From the NCBI GenBank assembly GCA_964602455.1, contig CAZRRG010000033.1, positions 1 to 21,781 on the forward strand: 21,781 nt of DNA, read 5' to 3'. The DNA comes from JBBDIP01 sp964602455 (GTDB taxonomy: Bacteria > Bacillota > Sulfobacillia > Fermentithermobacillales > Fermentithermobacillaceae). Below, piece after piece: positions 1 through 7,543 of this stretch. The position numbers and the translations under genes were made by a program. The notes beneath the pieces are model-generated. The model was not told the DNA's origin. It saw nothing but the letters and a program-made list of their open reading frames with translations, and made no database searches. Every line of letters starts with the position of its first letter. Positions within the stretch are counted from its first letter, which is position 1.

Positions 1-35
1 AAAGACCGTGTATGAGGAAGACCGGAGGGATACTG

Positions 36-824
36 ATGGCGGAACCAGCGATCAGAGTCACGTCGCTTACCAAGGAGTACAACATGGGGAAAGTGAAGGT
101 GCAAGCCCTCAAGGGCGTGGACCTTGAGGTGCCCGTCGGGCAGCTTGTTGCCATCATGGGTCCGTCCGGCTCCGGGAAGTCGACTCTGATGAACATACTT
201 GGATGCCTCGACCGCCCGACATCCGGGTCCTACTTTCTCGAGGGGTCGGATGTAAGCAAGAAGTCCGACAACGAACTGGCCGACATCCGCAACCGGAACA
301 TCGGCTTCATATTCCAGACCTTCAACCTTCTCGCGCGCACCGATGCCATGGCCAACGTTGAGCTTCCCCTTATCTACCGGGGGATGCCGACCAAAGAGCG
401 AAGGACCAGGGCAACAGCCGCCCTGGAGGCGGTCGGACTCGCCAAGAGGATGCACCACAAGCCCAACGAGATGTCAGGAGGAGAGCAGCAGAGGGTCGCC
501 ATCGCGCGCGCGATCGCCGGCGACCCGAAGATCATCCTGGCTGACGAGCCCACCGGAAACCTTGACTCCCGGTCGGGCGAGGAAGTCATGGCCATATTCC
601 AGACCCTGCACACGCGAGGCATCACGATGATCCTGGTTACCCATGACCCCGACATCGCGCGCCATGCCGAGCGGATCGTGTCCGTCAAGGACGGCTACAT
701 CGTCTCAGACATCATGGTGGAAGACAGGTTGGACGCCAAAGCGATCCTGGAGTCGATGCCTACGCAGAATCAGAGCGACAGCGGCGATTCTGCGGCGTCG
801 CAAGCAACTGCGCAGCAGTTGTGA
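36..824 (+). CDS. ABC transporter ATP-binding protein, LolD/MacB type
   Basis: This is the cytoplasmic ATPase of an ABC transporter of the LolD/MacB/FtsE class, which powers FtsX-type permeases. All core motifs are visible in order: Walker A GPSGSGKST, the Q-loop in FIFQTFNLL, the signature SGGEQQRVAIARA, Walker B IILADEPTGNLD and the H-loop LVTHD. The length (262 aa) is slightly above the family norm because of a Ser/Gln/Ala-rich C-terminal tail of about 35 residues. An ATG exists at 12, but the start at 36 is preferred because GGAGGGA at 24-30 sits five bases before it. No permease follows directly: the next gene is on the other strand. Its partner is therefore probably upstream of the window. 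The orphan permease pair at 11651-14493 is a formal alternative, but nothing links them except family. Confidence 0.93.
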   Translation: MAEPAIRVTSLTKEYNMGKVKVQALKGVDLEVPVGQLVAIMGPSGSGKSTLMNILGCLDRPTSGSYFLEGSDVSKKSDNELADIRNRNIGFIFQTFNLLARTDAMANVELPLIYRGMPTKERRTRATAALEAVGLAKRMHHKPNEMSGGEQQRVAIARAIAGDPKIILADEPTGNLDSRSGEEVMAIFQTLHTRGITMILVTHDPDIARHAERIVSVKDGYIVSDIMVEDRLDAKAILESMPTQNQSDSGDSAASQATAQQL

Positions 825-877
825 GATGACATTCTGCTTCCTTTTGTTAAGCCGCTCGCGCTATTGGCAGAACGTTA

Positions 878-1297
878 TCATGGTGTGAGGGCGTCGCGCG
901 CGATCCGCTTAATGAGCTCCGTACCTTCGGCCGTCGAGAGGAACTGCCCTAGGGCGTCGGCGAGCGCCTGCCTGAACTCGGGAGACTTCATAGCCTCCTT
1001 GAAGAATGACTCGAAGGTTTCCTTTGATTGGCCCTCAAAGAGATCCCATACTACAGCCTTGCCTTGCTCGGATGTAAGAACATCCTGGACGATGCTTTTC
1101 ACGATCCCGGCGTCAATGCTCGGAAGGATGCTGCCGGTGGCGCTTCCGCCGGGCGCCCCTTGTCCCATGACGCTTTCAAGGTAACGAGTAGCGATCTGGG
1201 GCGCGTACTCCCTCACGCCGTAGTAGGCGCCTACGGTGAGGCCAACGCCCAGGACCATCCCAAGAAACAGGACTCCAATAGTGCGGCCCAGTGGCAA
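878..1297 (-). CDS. Small membrane-anchored protein of unknown function
   Basis: I do not recognise this 139-residue protein. It has one hydrophobic N-terminal segment (about residues 5-27, rich in Gly, Val and Leu), probably a membrane anchor or uncleaved signal. A short Gly/Ser linker and a helical, acidic C-terminal domain follow, with phrases such as SEQGKAVVWDLFEG and SPEFRQALADALGQF that suggest a repeated amphipathic helix pattern. An ATG at 1333 would give 151 aa, but no good ribosome site precedes it. The TTG at 1297 has GAGGAGGT nine bases upstream, so it is preferred. The gene is divergent from lgt and converges on the ABC ATPase gene. A sigma-A-like promoter (1347-1374) points at it. 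Base composition and codon use look like the neighbours, so it is probably a real gene. Confidence 0.7.
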   Translation of the reverse strand: MPLGRTIGVLFLGMVLGVGLTVGAYYGVREYAPQIATRYLESVMGQGAPGGSATGSILPSIDAGIVKSIVQDVLTSEQGKAVVWDLFEGQSKETFESFFKEAMKSPEFRQALADALGQFLSTAEGTELIKRIARDALTP

Positions 1298-1346
1298 GTG
1301 GCAAATACCTCCTCGTATGCCATTAGCATGCATTCACTGGTATGCC

Positions 1347-1374
1347 GTTATACAGGCATGTTATTATTGGGCAA
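1347..1374 (-). promoter_or_regulatory. Candidate promoter for the 878-1297 gene
   Basis: Read on the minus strand, TTGCCC (1374-1369) and TATAAC (1352-1347) are separated by 16 bases. This would give a leader of about 40 bases containing the GAGGAGGT ribosome site. A short inverted repeat, ATGCC-N8-GGCAT, overlaps the -10 on both strands and could be an operator, but this is weak. Confidence 0.4.
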
Positions 1375-1385
1375 GGTGATGTCCT

Positions 1386-2141
1386 GTGCATCCGGTGCTG
1401 TTCAAGATAGGTTCCATAACTCTATACACCTATGGGCTCATGCTCGGGCTGGGTTTCGCGGCCGGAGTCTGGGTCTCCTCACGGCGAGCGGAAAAGCGGG
1501 GCATGGACCCTGACTCCCTGTTCTGGATGTTCATGCTTCTCCTTGTGGGAGGGGTTGTGGGGGGCAGGCTGTTCCACATCCTCCTCAATACCTCGTATTA
1601 CCGTGACCTTGCGTCCATACTTGATACTCGCGAGGGCGGGCTGTCGATCCACGGAGTTCTCATAGGCGGTTTCCTCACAGCCTACCTGTGGTCCAGGTCC
1701 CGCAAGATCTCGTTTGGACTTCTGACAGACGTCATTGCCCCGGGCCTGGCTCTGGGACAGTCCATCGGGCGGATCGGCTGCCTCTTCTCTGGCTGCTGCT
1801 ATGGAATAGAGACCTCGGGCAGCTGGGGGGTCCTGACCCGGTTTGCGCCGGGGCGCAGGCACCCGTACCAGCTGTATGAGAGCGCCGCGGATCTCGCCCT
1901 GTTTGTCGCCCTGCTCTGGCTTTCCAGCCGGATTGACTTTGAGGGTGGCCTCTTCTCCATATACGTGACCTCATACTCATCCAGTCGCTTCATCCTCGAG
2001 TTCCTCAGGGACAATGAGGGATATCTCGCTGGCCTCAGCTACGGCCAGTGGGCGTCGCTCGCCGGCGTCGCCATCGGCCTATCCCTCTGGTTCATCTTCC
2101 GGCGCCGGGCCGTCACGGTCGAAGCCACGCCGGAGGGCTAA
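1386..2141 (+). CDS. lgt: Prolipoprotein diacylglyceryl transferase (Lgt)
   Basis: Lgt transfers diacylglycerol from phosphatidylglycerol to the lipobox cysteine of preprolipoproteins in the membrane. The 251-residue protein has about seven hydrophobic segments. It also carries the family landmarks: Y14/Y16 near the N-terminus, LSIHGVLIGG with the conserved His at residue 89, GQSIGRIGC with Arg129, HPYQLYES at 159-166, and SSSRFILEFLR with Arg201. The usual GRIGNFxNxE stretch is replaced by GRIGCLFSGCCYG, adding three cysteines (132, 137, 138), a variant I associate with some Bacillota and delta-proteobacterial Lgt homologues. The start is GTG at 1386, with AAGGTGAT shortly before it. The gene stands alone, divergent from the small membrane protein and followed by a c-di-GMP gene. 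Confidence 0.95.
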   Translation: MHPVLFKIGSITLYTYGLMLGLGFAAGVWVSSRRAEKRGMDPDSLFWMFMLLLVGGVVGGRLFHILLNTSYYRDLASILDTREGGLSIHGVLIGGFLTAYLWSRSRKISFGLLTDVIAPGLALGQSIGRIGCLFSGCCYGIETSGSWGVLTRFAPGRRHPYQLYESAADLALFVALLWLSSRIDFEGGLFSIYVTSYSSSRFILEFLRDNEGYLAGLSYGQWASLAGVAIGLSLWFIFRRRAVTVEATPEG

Positions 2142-2168
2142 CCGAGCGCCCCCGGTAAACGATCGCCG

Positions 2169-2197
2169 TTTTCATCCGACATCTGTAGTGGTAGAAC
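2169..2197 (+). promoter_or_regulatory. Candidate promoter for the HD-GYP/GGDEF gene
   Basis: TTTTCA (2169-2174) and TAGAAC (2192-2197) are 17 bases apart, and the -10 is preceded by TGG, an extended -10 arrangement seen elsewhere in this window. The predicted start point lies near 2204, just before the GGGGGA ribosome site and the ATG at 2228. Both hexamers match the consensus at only four of six positions. Confidence 0.4.
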
Positions 2198-2227
2198 ATG
2201 CCTAGGTGAGTCGGGGGGACTGGGTCG

Positions 2228-4843
2228 ATGGAAGCGGTAAACGGTTTTCGGGCGTCGGATCTGGACTCAAAGTACGTTCGCGCGGTTCTGGACGGAGTAG
2301 TGAGCGCGCTCGTGATCGTGGACACCGGGGGCAACATCGTCGCTTCCAACCGTAGGGCGGATGACCTCTTCGGAAGAGGAGAACGCCTGTCGGGGCAGGC
2401 CTTCATGAGAAAGGTTAAGGACAACCTTCTCCCTCGCCTTAAGGACCCCCGGCCGCTGACCGAGTGGCTCGAGATCGTGAACTCAGCGTTTGGCTTCTCG
2501 TTGGCGGCTCCCTGGGAGAGCCGCTCATGCGAGATCGAGATAGAGAGCGAGAACGGCGAGCGTGACTTGATAGTATACGCATCGCCGCTTGAGGCGCCTC
2601 ATGGCGAACGCGCCGGGATCCTATACGGCTTCTACGATGCGACAAGCTTCCGCCATGCCGAGAAGGTATTGAGCGCGGTGTCCCTTGCGGCCAGGCAGAT
2701 CAACTCCGACCTGCAGGTCAAGGAGATGCTGCCTTCTCTCTTCGATGTCGTCAGGGAGCGGGTGCCTCTGGACGGCATGGCGATACTAATCGTCAAAGAG
2801 AGCGGTCGGACCGTCGTGCTGGGCTCCATACCGGAGTCCTTCATGGGCGGGGCAGGCGCCAGCGCTCCCCTTCCTGTGCCGGACCATGGCGAGGAGATTC
2901 TTGTCGACATCGTCTCCGACATTGAACGAGCTCTTGATGCCGACCGGTCTGAAGCGTCACGGCCGCTGCTCCCCCGGTCCTTCCTGGCTGAGGTCCGCAA
3001 GGAGGGCTTCGGCAGCCTCGCTGTGCTGCCGCTCTACGTTCCGGGCCAGGTCGTCGGCATGTGGGTCCTCGCCAGCCGGCAGCCAAGGATGTACTCCAAC
3101 GCCGACATGGCGTTCCTTGAACCCGTGGCCGGCCACCTTGCCACCGCCGTCAAAAATGCCACCCTGCTTGAGAGCACCAAGGAGATGTACTCCGCCGCGG
3201 TGCGGGCGCTTGCCGCGACCGTCGATATCAGGGACAGCTACACGATGCACCACTCCGAGCACGTCTCCAAGATAGCCAAGAAAGTGGCGGAAGAGATGGG
3301 CTTGGCGCAGGACGAGATAGAGGTAATCGAGCTTGCGGGACTGGTTCACGATATCGGGAAGGTTGGCATCCCTGACGCGATCCTGCAGAAGCCCGGTCCG
3401 CTGGGACCTTCGGAGCGGTCGGTCATGACAAACCACTCGCTCCTCGGGGCAAGCATCCTGGAGCGAGCCGGCATGCTGGCCGATCTCGCTCCCCTCGTAC
3501 TCCACCACCACGAGTGGCACAACGGGGCGGGGTACCCTGACAGGCTTGACGGAGCCGAGATCCCTATAGGAGCCGCGATCCTCTCGGTGGCAGACGCTCT
3601 GGACACCATGATCTCGGACAGGCCTTACCGTTCGCGCATGAACATCGACGACGCTTGCGAGGAGCTCGAGCGGTGCGCGGGCGCCCAGTTCCATCCCGAG
3701 GTTGTGAAGGCCCTGTCGGCGGTTCTACGCAAGGCGAGAGAAACGGATGAGGAGTGGTTGGCCTCCCTCATTGGCGACAGCGCCGCCGAGACAGGCAAAG
3801 GCCTGGAACACCACGAGCCCAGGACTCTGGTTGAGCAGTCCGGCGACCTGGATCGCGCCATTTCCTCGAAGGAACTGGAGGTCCTTTTCAGGATCGCCCA
3901 GGAGATGAGGAAACTCCTTGACCTCCCCGAACTCCTAACTCACGTTTGCCGCATTGTCTCGGAGGAGATGGGCTACTCAGACTGCGAGATCCTGTTGCCC
4001 GACGAGACAGGCGAGTACCTGGAGGTGCGCGCCGCCATCGGTCTGCCTGAGTCCACGTTGGGGCTCAGGATCCCTGCCGGGCAGGGCGTATCGTGGTGGG
4101 TGATGTCAAATGGCATCCCGCAGAGCGTGCCTGATACCTCCGTGGACGAGCGCTACTTCCGCGATACGGAAGGAGTCGGCTCCGAGCTCCACATCCCCCT
4201 TGAGGTCCGTGGACGCAGGCTGGGAGTTCTGGTGATCCAGCGAAAGGAGAAGGGGGCGTTCCTGCCCAACGACCTGCGGATGCTTATGGCTCTGGCAGGC
4301 CACCTGGCCTCAGCCGTGGAGGTTGCGCAGCTGCACGAGCAGGTCAAGAAGTCCGCCGATACCGATGCCCTTACCGGGCTCTATAACCGCCGGGTGTTCT
4401 TCACAAGCCTTGAGGCCTGCATAAAGAGGGCTTACAGCGGCGATCCCGATAGCCTTCTTTCGGTGATCATCCTCGACGTGGACAACCTTAAGGACATAAA
4501 CGATCGCTACGGTCACCTGGTAGGCGACGCGGTCCTGTCCAGGATCGCCGACCACCTCCGGTTGGGCTTCCGCTTGTGCGACGTGGTGGCCAGGTACGGA
4601 GGCGACGAGTTCGTCGTGCTTCTGCCGGGCGCATCCAAGGAAGCGGCTATCAGGCGGGTGGAAGACGTCATACAGTCATGGGCCGGCGACACGGTCGAGG
4701 GGCCGGGAGGGTGTGAAGTCCCCATGCCGGGAGCGTCCTTCGGAGTTGCCACCTATCCGCTGGATGGGACCCAGGCGAGGCACGTGCTATCCGTCGCCGA
4801 CGACCTCCTTAGGGAGGCGAAGCACAGCAAGTCAACCCGCTAA
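2228..4843 (+). CDS. PAS-GAF-HD-GYP-GAF-GGDEF c-di-GMP turnover protein
   Basis: This is an 871-residue cytoplasmic signalling protein with both a c-di-GMP phosphodiesterase and a diguanylate cyclase domain. A PAS-like segment (about 15-130) is followed by a GAF domain (about 165-315) and an HD-GYP domain (about 320-500). The HD-GYP has LVHDIGK with the HD pair at 374-375, and HHEWHNGAGYP from residue 426. A second GAF (about 540-695) and a C-terminal GGDEF domain follow. GGDEF is intact at 791-795 and is preceded by RLCD, which is an RxxD inhibitory I-site at the canonical five-residue distance. Both catalytic signatures therefore look functional. No transmembrane segment is seen, so the sensory inputs are probably cytoplasmic small molecules. 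ATG at 2228 follows GGGGGA. The gene appears monocistronic, and the next gene has its own promoter. Confidence 0.95.
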   Translation: MEAVNGFRASDLDSKYVRAVLDGVVSALVIVDTGGNIVASNRRADDLFGRGERLSGQAFMRKVKDNLLPRLKDPRPLTEWLEIVNSAFGFSLAAPWESRSCEIEIESENGERDLIVYASPLEAPHGERAGILYGFYDATSFRHAEKVLSAVSLAARQINSDLQVKEMLPSLFDVVRERVPLDGMAILIVKESGRTVVLGSIPESFMGGAGASAPLPVPDHGEEILVDIVSDIERALDADRSEASRPLLPRSFLAEVRKEGFGSLAVLPLYVPGQVVGMWVLASRQPRMYSNADMAFLEPVAGHLATAVKNATLLESTKEMYSAAVRALAATVDIRDSYTMHHSEHVSKIAKKVAEEMGLAQDEIEVIELAGLVHDIGKVGIPDAILQKPGPLGPSERSVMTNHSLLGASILERAGMLADLAPLVLHHHEWHNGAGYPDRLDGAEIPIGAAILSVADALDTMISDRPYRSRMNIDDACEELERCAGAQFHPEVVKALSAVLRKARETDEEWLASLIGDSAAETGKGLEHHEPRTLVEQSGDLDRAISSKELEVLFRIAQEMRKLLDLPELLTHVCRIVSEEMGYSDCEILLPDETGEYLEVRAAIGLPESTLGLRIPAGQGVSWWVMSNGIPQSVPDTSVDERYFRDTEGVGSELHIPLEVRGRRLGVLVIQRKEKGAFLPNDLRMLMALAGHLASAVEVAQLHEQVKKSADTDALTGLYNRRVFFTSLEACIKRAYSGDPDSLLSVIILDVDNLKDINDRYGHLVGDAVLSRIADHLRLGFRLCDVVARYGGDEFVVLLPGASKEAAIRRVEDVIQSWAGDTVEGPGGCEVPMPGASFGVATYPLDGTQARHVLSVADDLLREAKHSKSTR

Positions 4844-4871
4844 ACAGCAGCATGTCCTCTCCCGTTGGGCA

Positions 4872-4887
4872 TGGTATAATCTTGCCA
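4872..4887 (+). promoter_or_regulatory. Extended -10 promoter giving a leaderless cca transcript
   Basis: TGGTATAAT at 4872-4880 is a perfect extended -10 element (TGnTATAAT). Its last base lies seven bases before the A of the ATG at 4887, so transcription would be expected to start at or within a base of the start codon. No Shine-Dalgarno sequence precedes that ATG and no good -35 hexamer is seen. This supports both the start choice and a leaderless mRNA. Confidence 0.65.
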
Positions 4888-6146
4888 TGCCAGTTATTGT
4901 GCGCCCAGAAAGGGTTCCCCAGGAAGTGCAGGCCGTGGCCTCCGCACTTATGAGCGCCCCGGGGCGAGCCTATTTGGTCGGGGGCCCTGTGAGGGACCTG
5001 ATCCTGGGCCTTACGCCCAAAGACTGGGACGTGGCCACAAACCTCACTCCAGAGCAAGTGCTATCCGTGTTCCCCGACGCGGTGACAGTGGGGATCGAGT
5101 TCGGAAGGGTCCAGGTCTCCGGCATAGACGTCGTGTCGCTGAGGGCCGAATCCGGATATGAGGATAGCAGGCATCCATCTTCGGTCGAGTTCGGTGTCCC
5201 CGTGGAAGAGGACCTCCGCCGTCGGGACTTCACGGTGAACGCGATGGCTGCCGAGTTCCCGAGCCTCCAGGTCATCGACCCCTTTGGGGGCGTATCCGAC
5301 CTTTTCGCCCGCATCCTACGGTCCGTAGGCGATCCCCGTGACAGGCTCGAGGAAGACCCCCTCAGGATCCTGCGTGCAATCCGGTTCAAGACGGTGTTGG
5401 GTCTGAACCTGCACTCCTCGGTAGCATCGGCGCTTCCTCAGACGGCTCACCTGCTTTCCAGGGTTTCAGGGCCTCGTACATTCGCCGAGCTGCGGCGGAT
5501 CATCCTTGCGCCAGGCGTCTATCAGGGGATACTCGATCTTGCGGCGTACGGGCTTGGCGCCGTCGCGCTACCCGAGGTCTTCGGAGGGGACGATGGCTCA
5601 GTAGAGGAGACGGCGAGAGCGCTTGCGGCGTCGCCTCCGGACCTCGCCATCAGACTTGCTCTGCTCCTCAGGAACAGTGGCGAGGAGGCCGCTCGCGCGG
5701 CTTTCGAGCGGTTTGGGGCCGAGTCATCGCTTAGGAGGGATGTGTGCTGGCTCCTCACTCGCGCCCTTGCGCGTGAGTGCGCCGCAAGCGGGGACTCTTG
5801 TGACTCATCTCGATGGGCGTATGAAGCCAGAAAGCTGATCCAGGACGGCGGACTAGAGAACGTGGCGAGGCTGGTGGACCTGGAGCAGGCAGTCTGGCGT
5901 TCGCGAGGGCAGACCGGCATCCCCGAAAGGACTGCGGAGCTGGCTCTGGGGACACGTCTAGCGGAGAAGTGTGCGCCTGGGCCCCTTGCCCTGTCTGGTG
6001 ATGACGTGAAGAAGCTGACCGGCGCATCCGGGCGCCAGGTGGGAGAGGCCCTGGCTTACCTCCAGGACTTGGTCCTCCGCGAACCATCGGCGAACACGAA
6101 GGCGTTCCTTGAGAACGCCGTCCGGGAATGGTGGGAGAAACGTTGA
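4887..6146 (+). CDS. cca: CCA tRNA nucleotidyltransferase (class II)
   Basis: The enzyme adds or repairs the 3' CCA of tRNA. The 419-residue product has the class II nucleotidyltransferase head: LVGGPVRD (30-37), the metal-binding DWD at 46-48, a flexible-loop region, RRRDFTVNAM (111-120) that selects ATP/CTP, and EDPLRILRAIRF (156-167). A helical, less conserved body and tail follow. Bacterial poly(A) polymerases share this fold, but the length and a Bacillota-like context favour CCA addition. The same frame stays open back to 4713 inside the preceding gene, but that extension has no family similarity. ATG 4887 places the conserved GGPVRD at the usual distance from the N-terminus and sits right after an extended -10. 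The stop overlaps the start of the next gene. Confidence 0.93.
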   Translation: MPVIVRPERVPQEVQAVASALMSAPGRAYLVGGPVRDLILGLTPKDWDVATNLTPEQVLSVFPDAVTVGIEFGRVQVSGIDVVSLRAESGYEDSRHPSSVEFGVPVEEDLRRRDFTVNAMAAEFPSLQVIDPFGGVSDLFARILRSVGDPRDRLEEDPLRILRAIRFKTVLGLNLHSSVASALPQTAHLLSRVSGPRTFAELRRIILAPGVYQGILDLAAYGLGAVALPEVFGGDDGSVEETARALAASPPDLAIRLALLLRNSGEEAARAAFERFGAESSLRRDVCWLLTRALARECAASGDSCDSSRWAYEARKLIQDGGLENVARLVDLEQAVWRSRGQTGIPERTAELALGTRLAEKCAPGPLALSGDDVKKLTGASGRQVGEALAYLQDLVLREPSANTKAFLENAVREWWEKR

Positions 6147-6661
6147 AGGGAATCCGAAGCATGACCACGACCGCCATCCTGGTCGCTCTTGCTAGCGTGC
6201 TCCACGCGGTGGAGGCGTTGTTGCCGCTACCCTACGTGGTCCCGGGGGCCAAACTTGGCCTGGCCAACATCGTCGCGCTTTACGCTGTAATGACCATGGG
6301 ACTCCCCCATGCGCTGGCCATCAGCATCCTGCGCACCCTATTGGGTGGTCTCCTGTCCGGCACGTTCTTGAACTTCGGCTACTACCTGTCGACGGCAGGA
6401 GCCCTGGCGTCCACGCTGGTCATGTTCGCGGTGTCTCAGTTGTCGAAGGGCCGGGTATCCGTGGTTGGCGTCAGCGTTGCGGGGTCCTTCACCCACAATG
6501 TCGCGCAGCTTCTGACCGCAGCCCTGCTGCTCCAACAGTCAGGCGTAATGTTCTACTTGCCCTACCTTCTGTTCTTTGCTATCCCGACCGGCATCTTTGT
6601 CGGGCTTGTTGCCGCGAGGGTTATCCGAGCCTACCCTGGGCCGCCCTTGCATAGAAAGTGA
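6143..6661 (+). CDS. Gx transporter / heptaprenyl diphosphate synthase component I family membrane protein
   Basis: This is a small integral membrane protein (172 aa from this start) with about five hydrophobic segments. The stretch LPLPYVVPGAKLGLANIV is the hallmark of the family annotated as HepS component I or 'Gx transporter', which resembles ECF-type substrate-binding subunits. The true substrate is not established. I place the start at the TTG at 6143, which overlaps the cca stop as TTGA and has GGGAG six bases before it. The N-terminus then reads MKGIRSMTTT, as in relatives. ATG at 6128 and ATG at 6161 are alternatives. The overlap implies translational coupling to cca. Transcription of rex downstream probably starts separately. 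Confidence 0.85.
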   Translation: MKGIRSMTTTAILVALASVLHAVEALLPLPYVVPGAKLGLANIVALYAVMTMGLPHALAISILRTLLGGLLSGTFLNFGYYLSTAGALASTLVMFAVSQLSKGRVSVVGVSVAGSFTHNVAQLLTAALLLQQSGVMFYLPYLLFFAIPTGIFVGLVAARVIRAYPGPPLHRK

Positions 6662-6663
6662 TT

Positions 6664-6694
6664 ATTGTCACAAGCACAATCTTTTCGGTAGAAT
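6664..6694 (+). promoter_or_regulatory. rex promoter with overlapping inverted repeats
   Basis: TTGTCA (6665-6670) and TAGAAT (6689-6694) are 18 bases apart, a good sigma-A promoter shape, with the ribosome site AGGGGGG downstream. The -35 is part of nested dyads: TTGTCACAA (6665-6673), and ATTGT-N7-ACAAT (6664-6680). The TTGT/ACAA half-sites are those of Rex operators, so autoregulation by Rex is plausible. The spacing is shorter than the usual TTGT-N10-ACAA, so operator identity is uncertain. Confidence 0.55.
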
Positions 6695-6715
6695 CTGCAC
6701 TAGGGGGGTTAGAGC

Positions 6716-7345
6716 ATGATCCGCAACAGGATCCCTGATGTCGTAGTCAAGCGATTGGTGACTTACCTCCGAGTTCTCCAGGACCTGCCATCCAACGAAG
6801 GCTATATTTCCTCAGCGCAACTCGGCGATCTTGCCGCCGTGAACGGCGCCCAGGTCAGAAAGGACCTGGCATTGTTTGGCGAGTTCGGCAAGCAGGGAGT
6901 GGGCTATCCCGTAAAGGCGCTGATACAGGAGATTACCAATATTCTCGGCGCGGATCGGGACATCTCCGTCGTCATCTTCGGAGTGGGCGAACTTGGCACG
7001 GCTGTGGTCCGGTACCTCACTGCCCGCCGGAAGGCGGACCCCGGCTACCGGTTTGTGGTCCGTGAGCTTTTCGATATCGATAGGCGCAAGATTGGCTCGA
7101 GACTTGAGGGCCTAACGATCCGTCCCCTATCGGAACTCCAGGCCGCCACCCAGGATGAGCAGGTGAGGGTTGGGATCATCGCTGTACCGTCGCAAGCGGC
7201 CCAGGACGTGGTTGACGCCGGAATAGCCAATGGCATAAGGGGGTTCCTCAACTTCGCTCCCGTCAAGGTAAAGGTGCCGCCCGGAGTGAGGGTGCAGCAG
7301 ACCGACGTAACGCTGGAGTTGCAGGAACTGGCTTTCTACGTCTAA
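6716..7345 (+). CDS. rex: Redox-sensing transcriptional repressor Rex
   Basis: Rex is a homodimeric repressor that releases DNA when the NADH/NAD+ ratio rises and controls fermentation and respiration genes. The 209-residue product has the winged-helix N-terminus with QVRKDLALFGEFGKQGVGY (46-64), the strongest Rex signature. A Rossmann domain follows with VVIFGVGELG (GxGxxG at 89-94), and a C-terminal helix that swaps between subunits (DVTLELQELAFYV). ATG at 6716 is preceded by AGGGGGG eight to ten bases upstream. The gene has its own promoter with Rex-like half-sites and ends in an intrinsic terminator, so it is probably monocistronic. A CoA/carboxylation cluster follows, which may be part of its regulon, though no second full operator is evident. 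Confidence 0.97.
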   Translation: MIRNRIPDVVVKRLVTYLRVLQDLPSNEGYISSAQLGDLAAVNGAQVRKDLALFGEFGKQGVGYPVKALIQEITNILGADRDISVVIFGVGELGTAVVRYLTARRKADPGYRFVVRELFDIDRRKIGSRLEGLTIRPLSELQAATQDEQVRVGIIAVPSQAAQDVVDAGIANGIRGFLNFAPVKVKVPPGVRVQQTDVTLELQELAFYV

Positions 7346-7355
7346 AGACACGCGC

Positions 7356-7389
7356 AAATGGATCCTTAGAAGGATCCATTTTTGCTTTT
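7356..7389 (+). terminator. Intrinsic terminator after rex
   Basis: An 11-bp perfect stem (AAATGGATCCT at 7356-7366, its complement at 7371-7381, loop TAGA) runs into TTTGCTTTT. It begins eleven bases after the rex stop codon. Confidence 0.9.
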
Positions 7390-7514
7390 CAGGGCGTATC
7401 TTTTTCCGCTCCAAGCATCTCCTAGTTCCACTGTGAGCGGCTTCATGATATGCTACGGTGGGCCAAGAAAGTGCAAAGGCACATGGCAGGGCCAATGCCT
7501 CTCCTCTCTACATA

Positions 7515-7538
7515 TGGTATGATCTCTCGCGGAGGTGA
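7515..7538 (+). promoter_or_regulatory. Extended -10 promoter and ribosome site of the carboxylase operon
   Basis: TGGTATGAT at 7515-7523 is an extended -10 with no clear -35. GGAGGTGA (7531-7538) follows within a few bases of the predicted start point, so the mRNA leader would be very short. The ribosome site lies five bases before TTG 7544 and contains the GTG at 7535, which argues against GTG as the start. A second weaker TGATATGCT (7446-7454) might be an upstream promoter. Confidence 0.55.
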
Positions 7539-7543
7539 ATCGG

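Noticed and set aside
12..35. Start of the ABC ATPase at ATG 12
   Set aside because: It would absorb the GGAGGGA ribosome site into coding sequence. The ATG at 36 has ideal spacing from that site.
4713..4886. N-terminal extension of cca into the preceding gene
   Set aside because: The extension is a frame-shifted reading of the GGDEF domain end. The ATG at 4887 is placed correctly for the family and has its own promoter.
7390..7543. Riboswitch (for example cobalamin) ahead of the carboxylase operon
   Set aside because: The extended -10 lies immediately before the ribosome site, leaving no room for an aptamer in the leader, and no B12-box-like sequence was seen.
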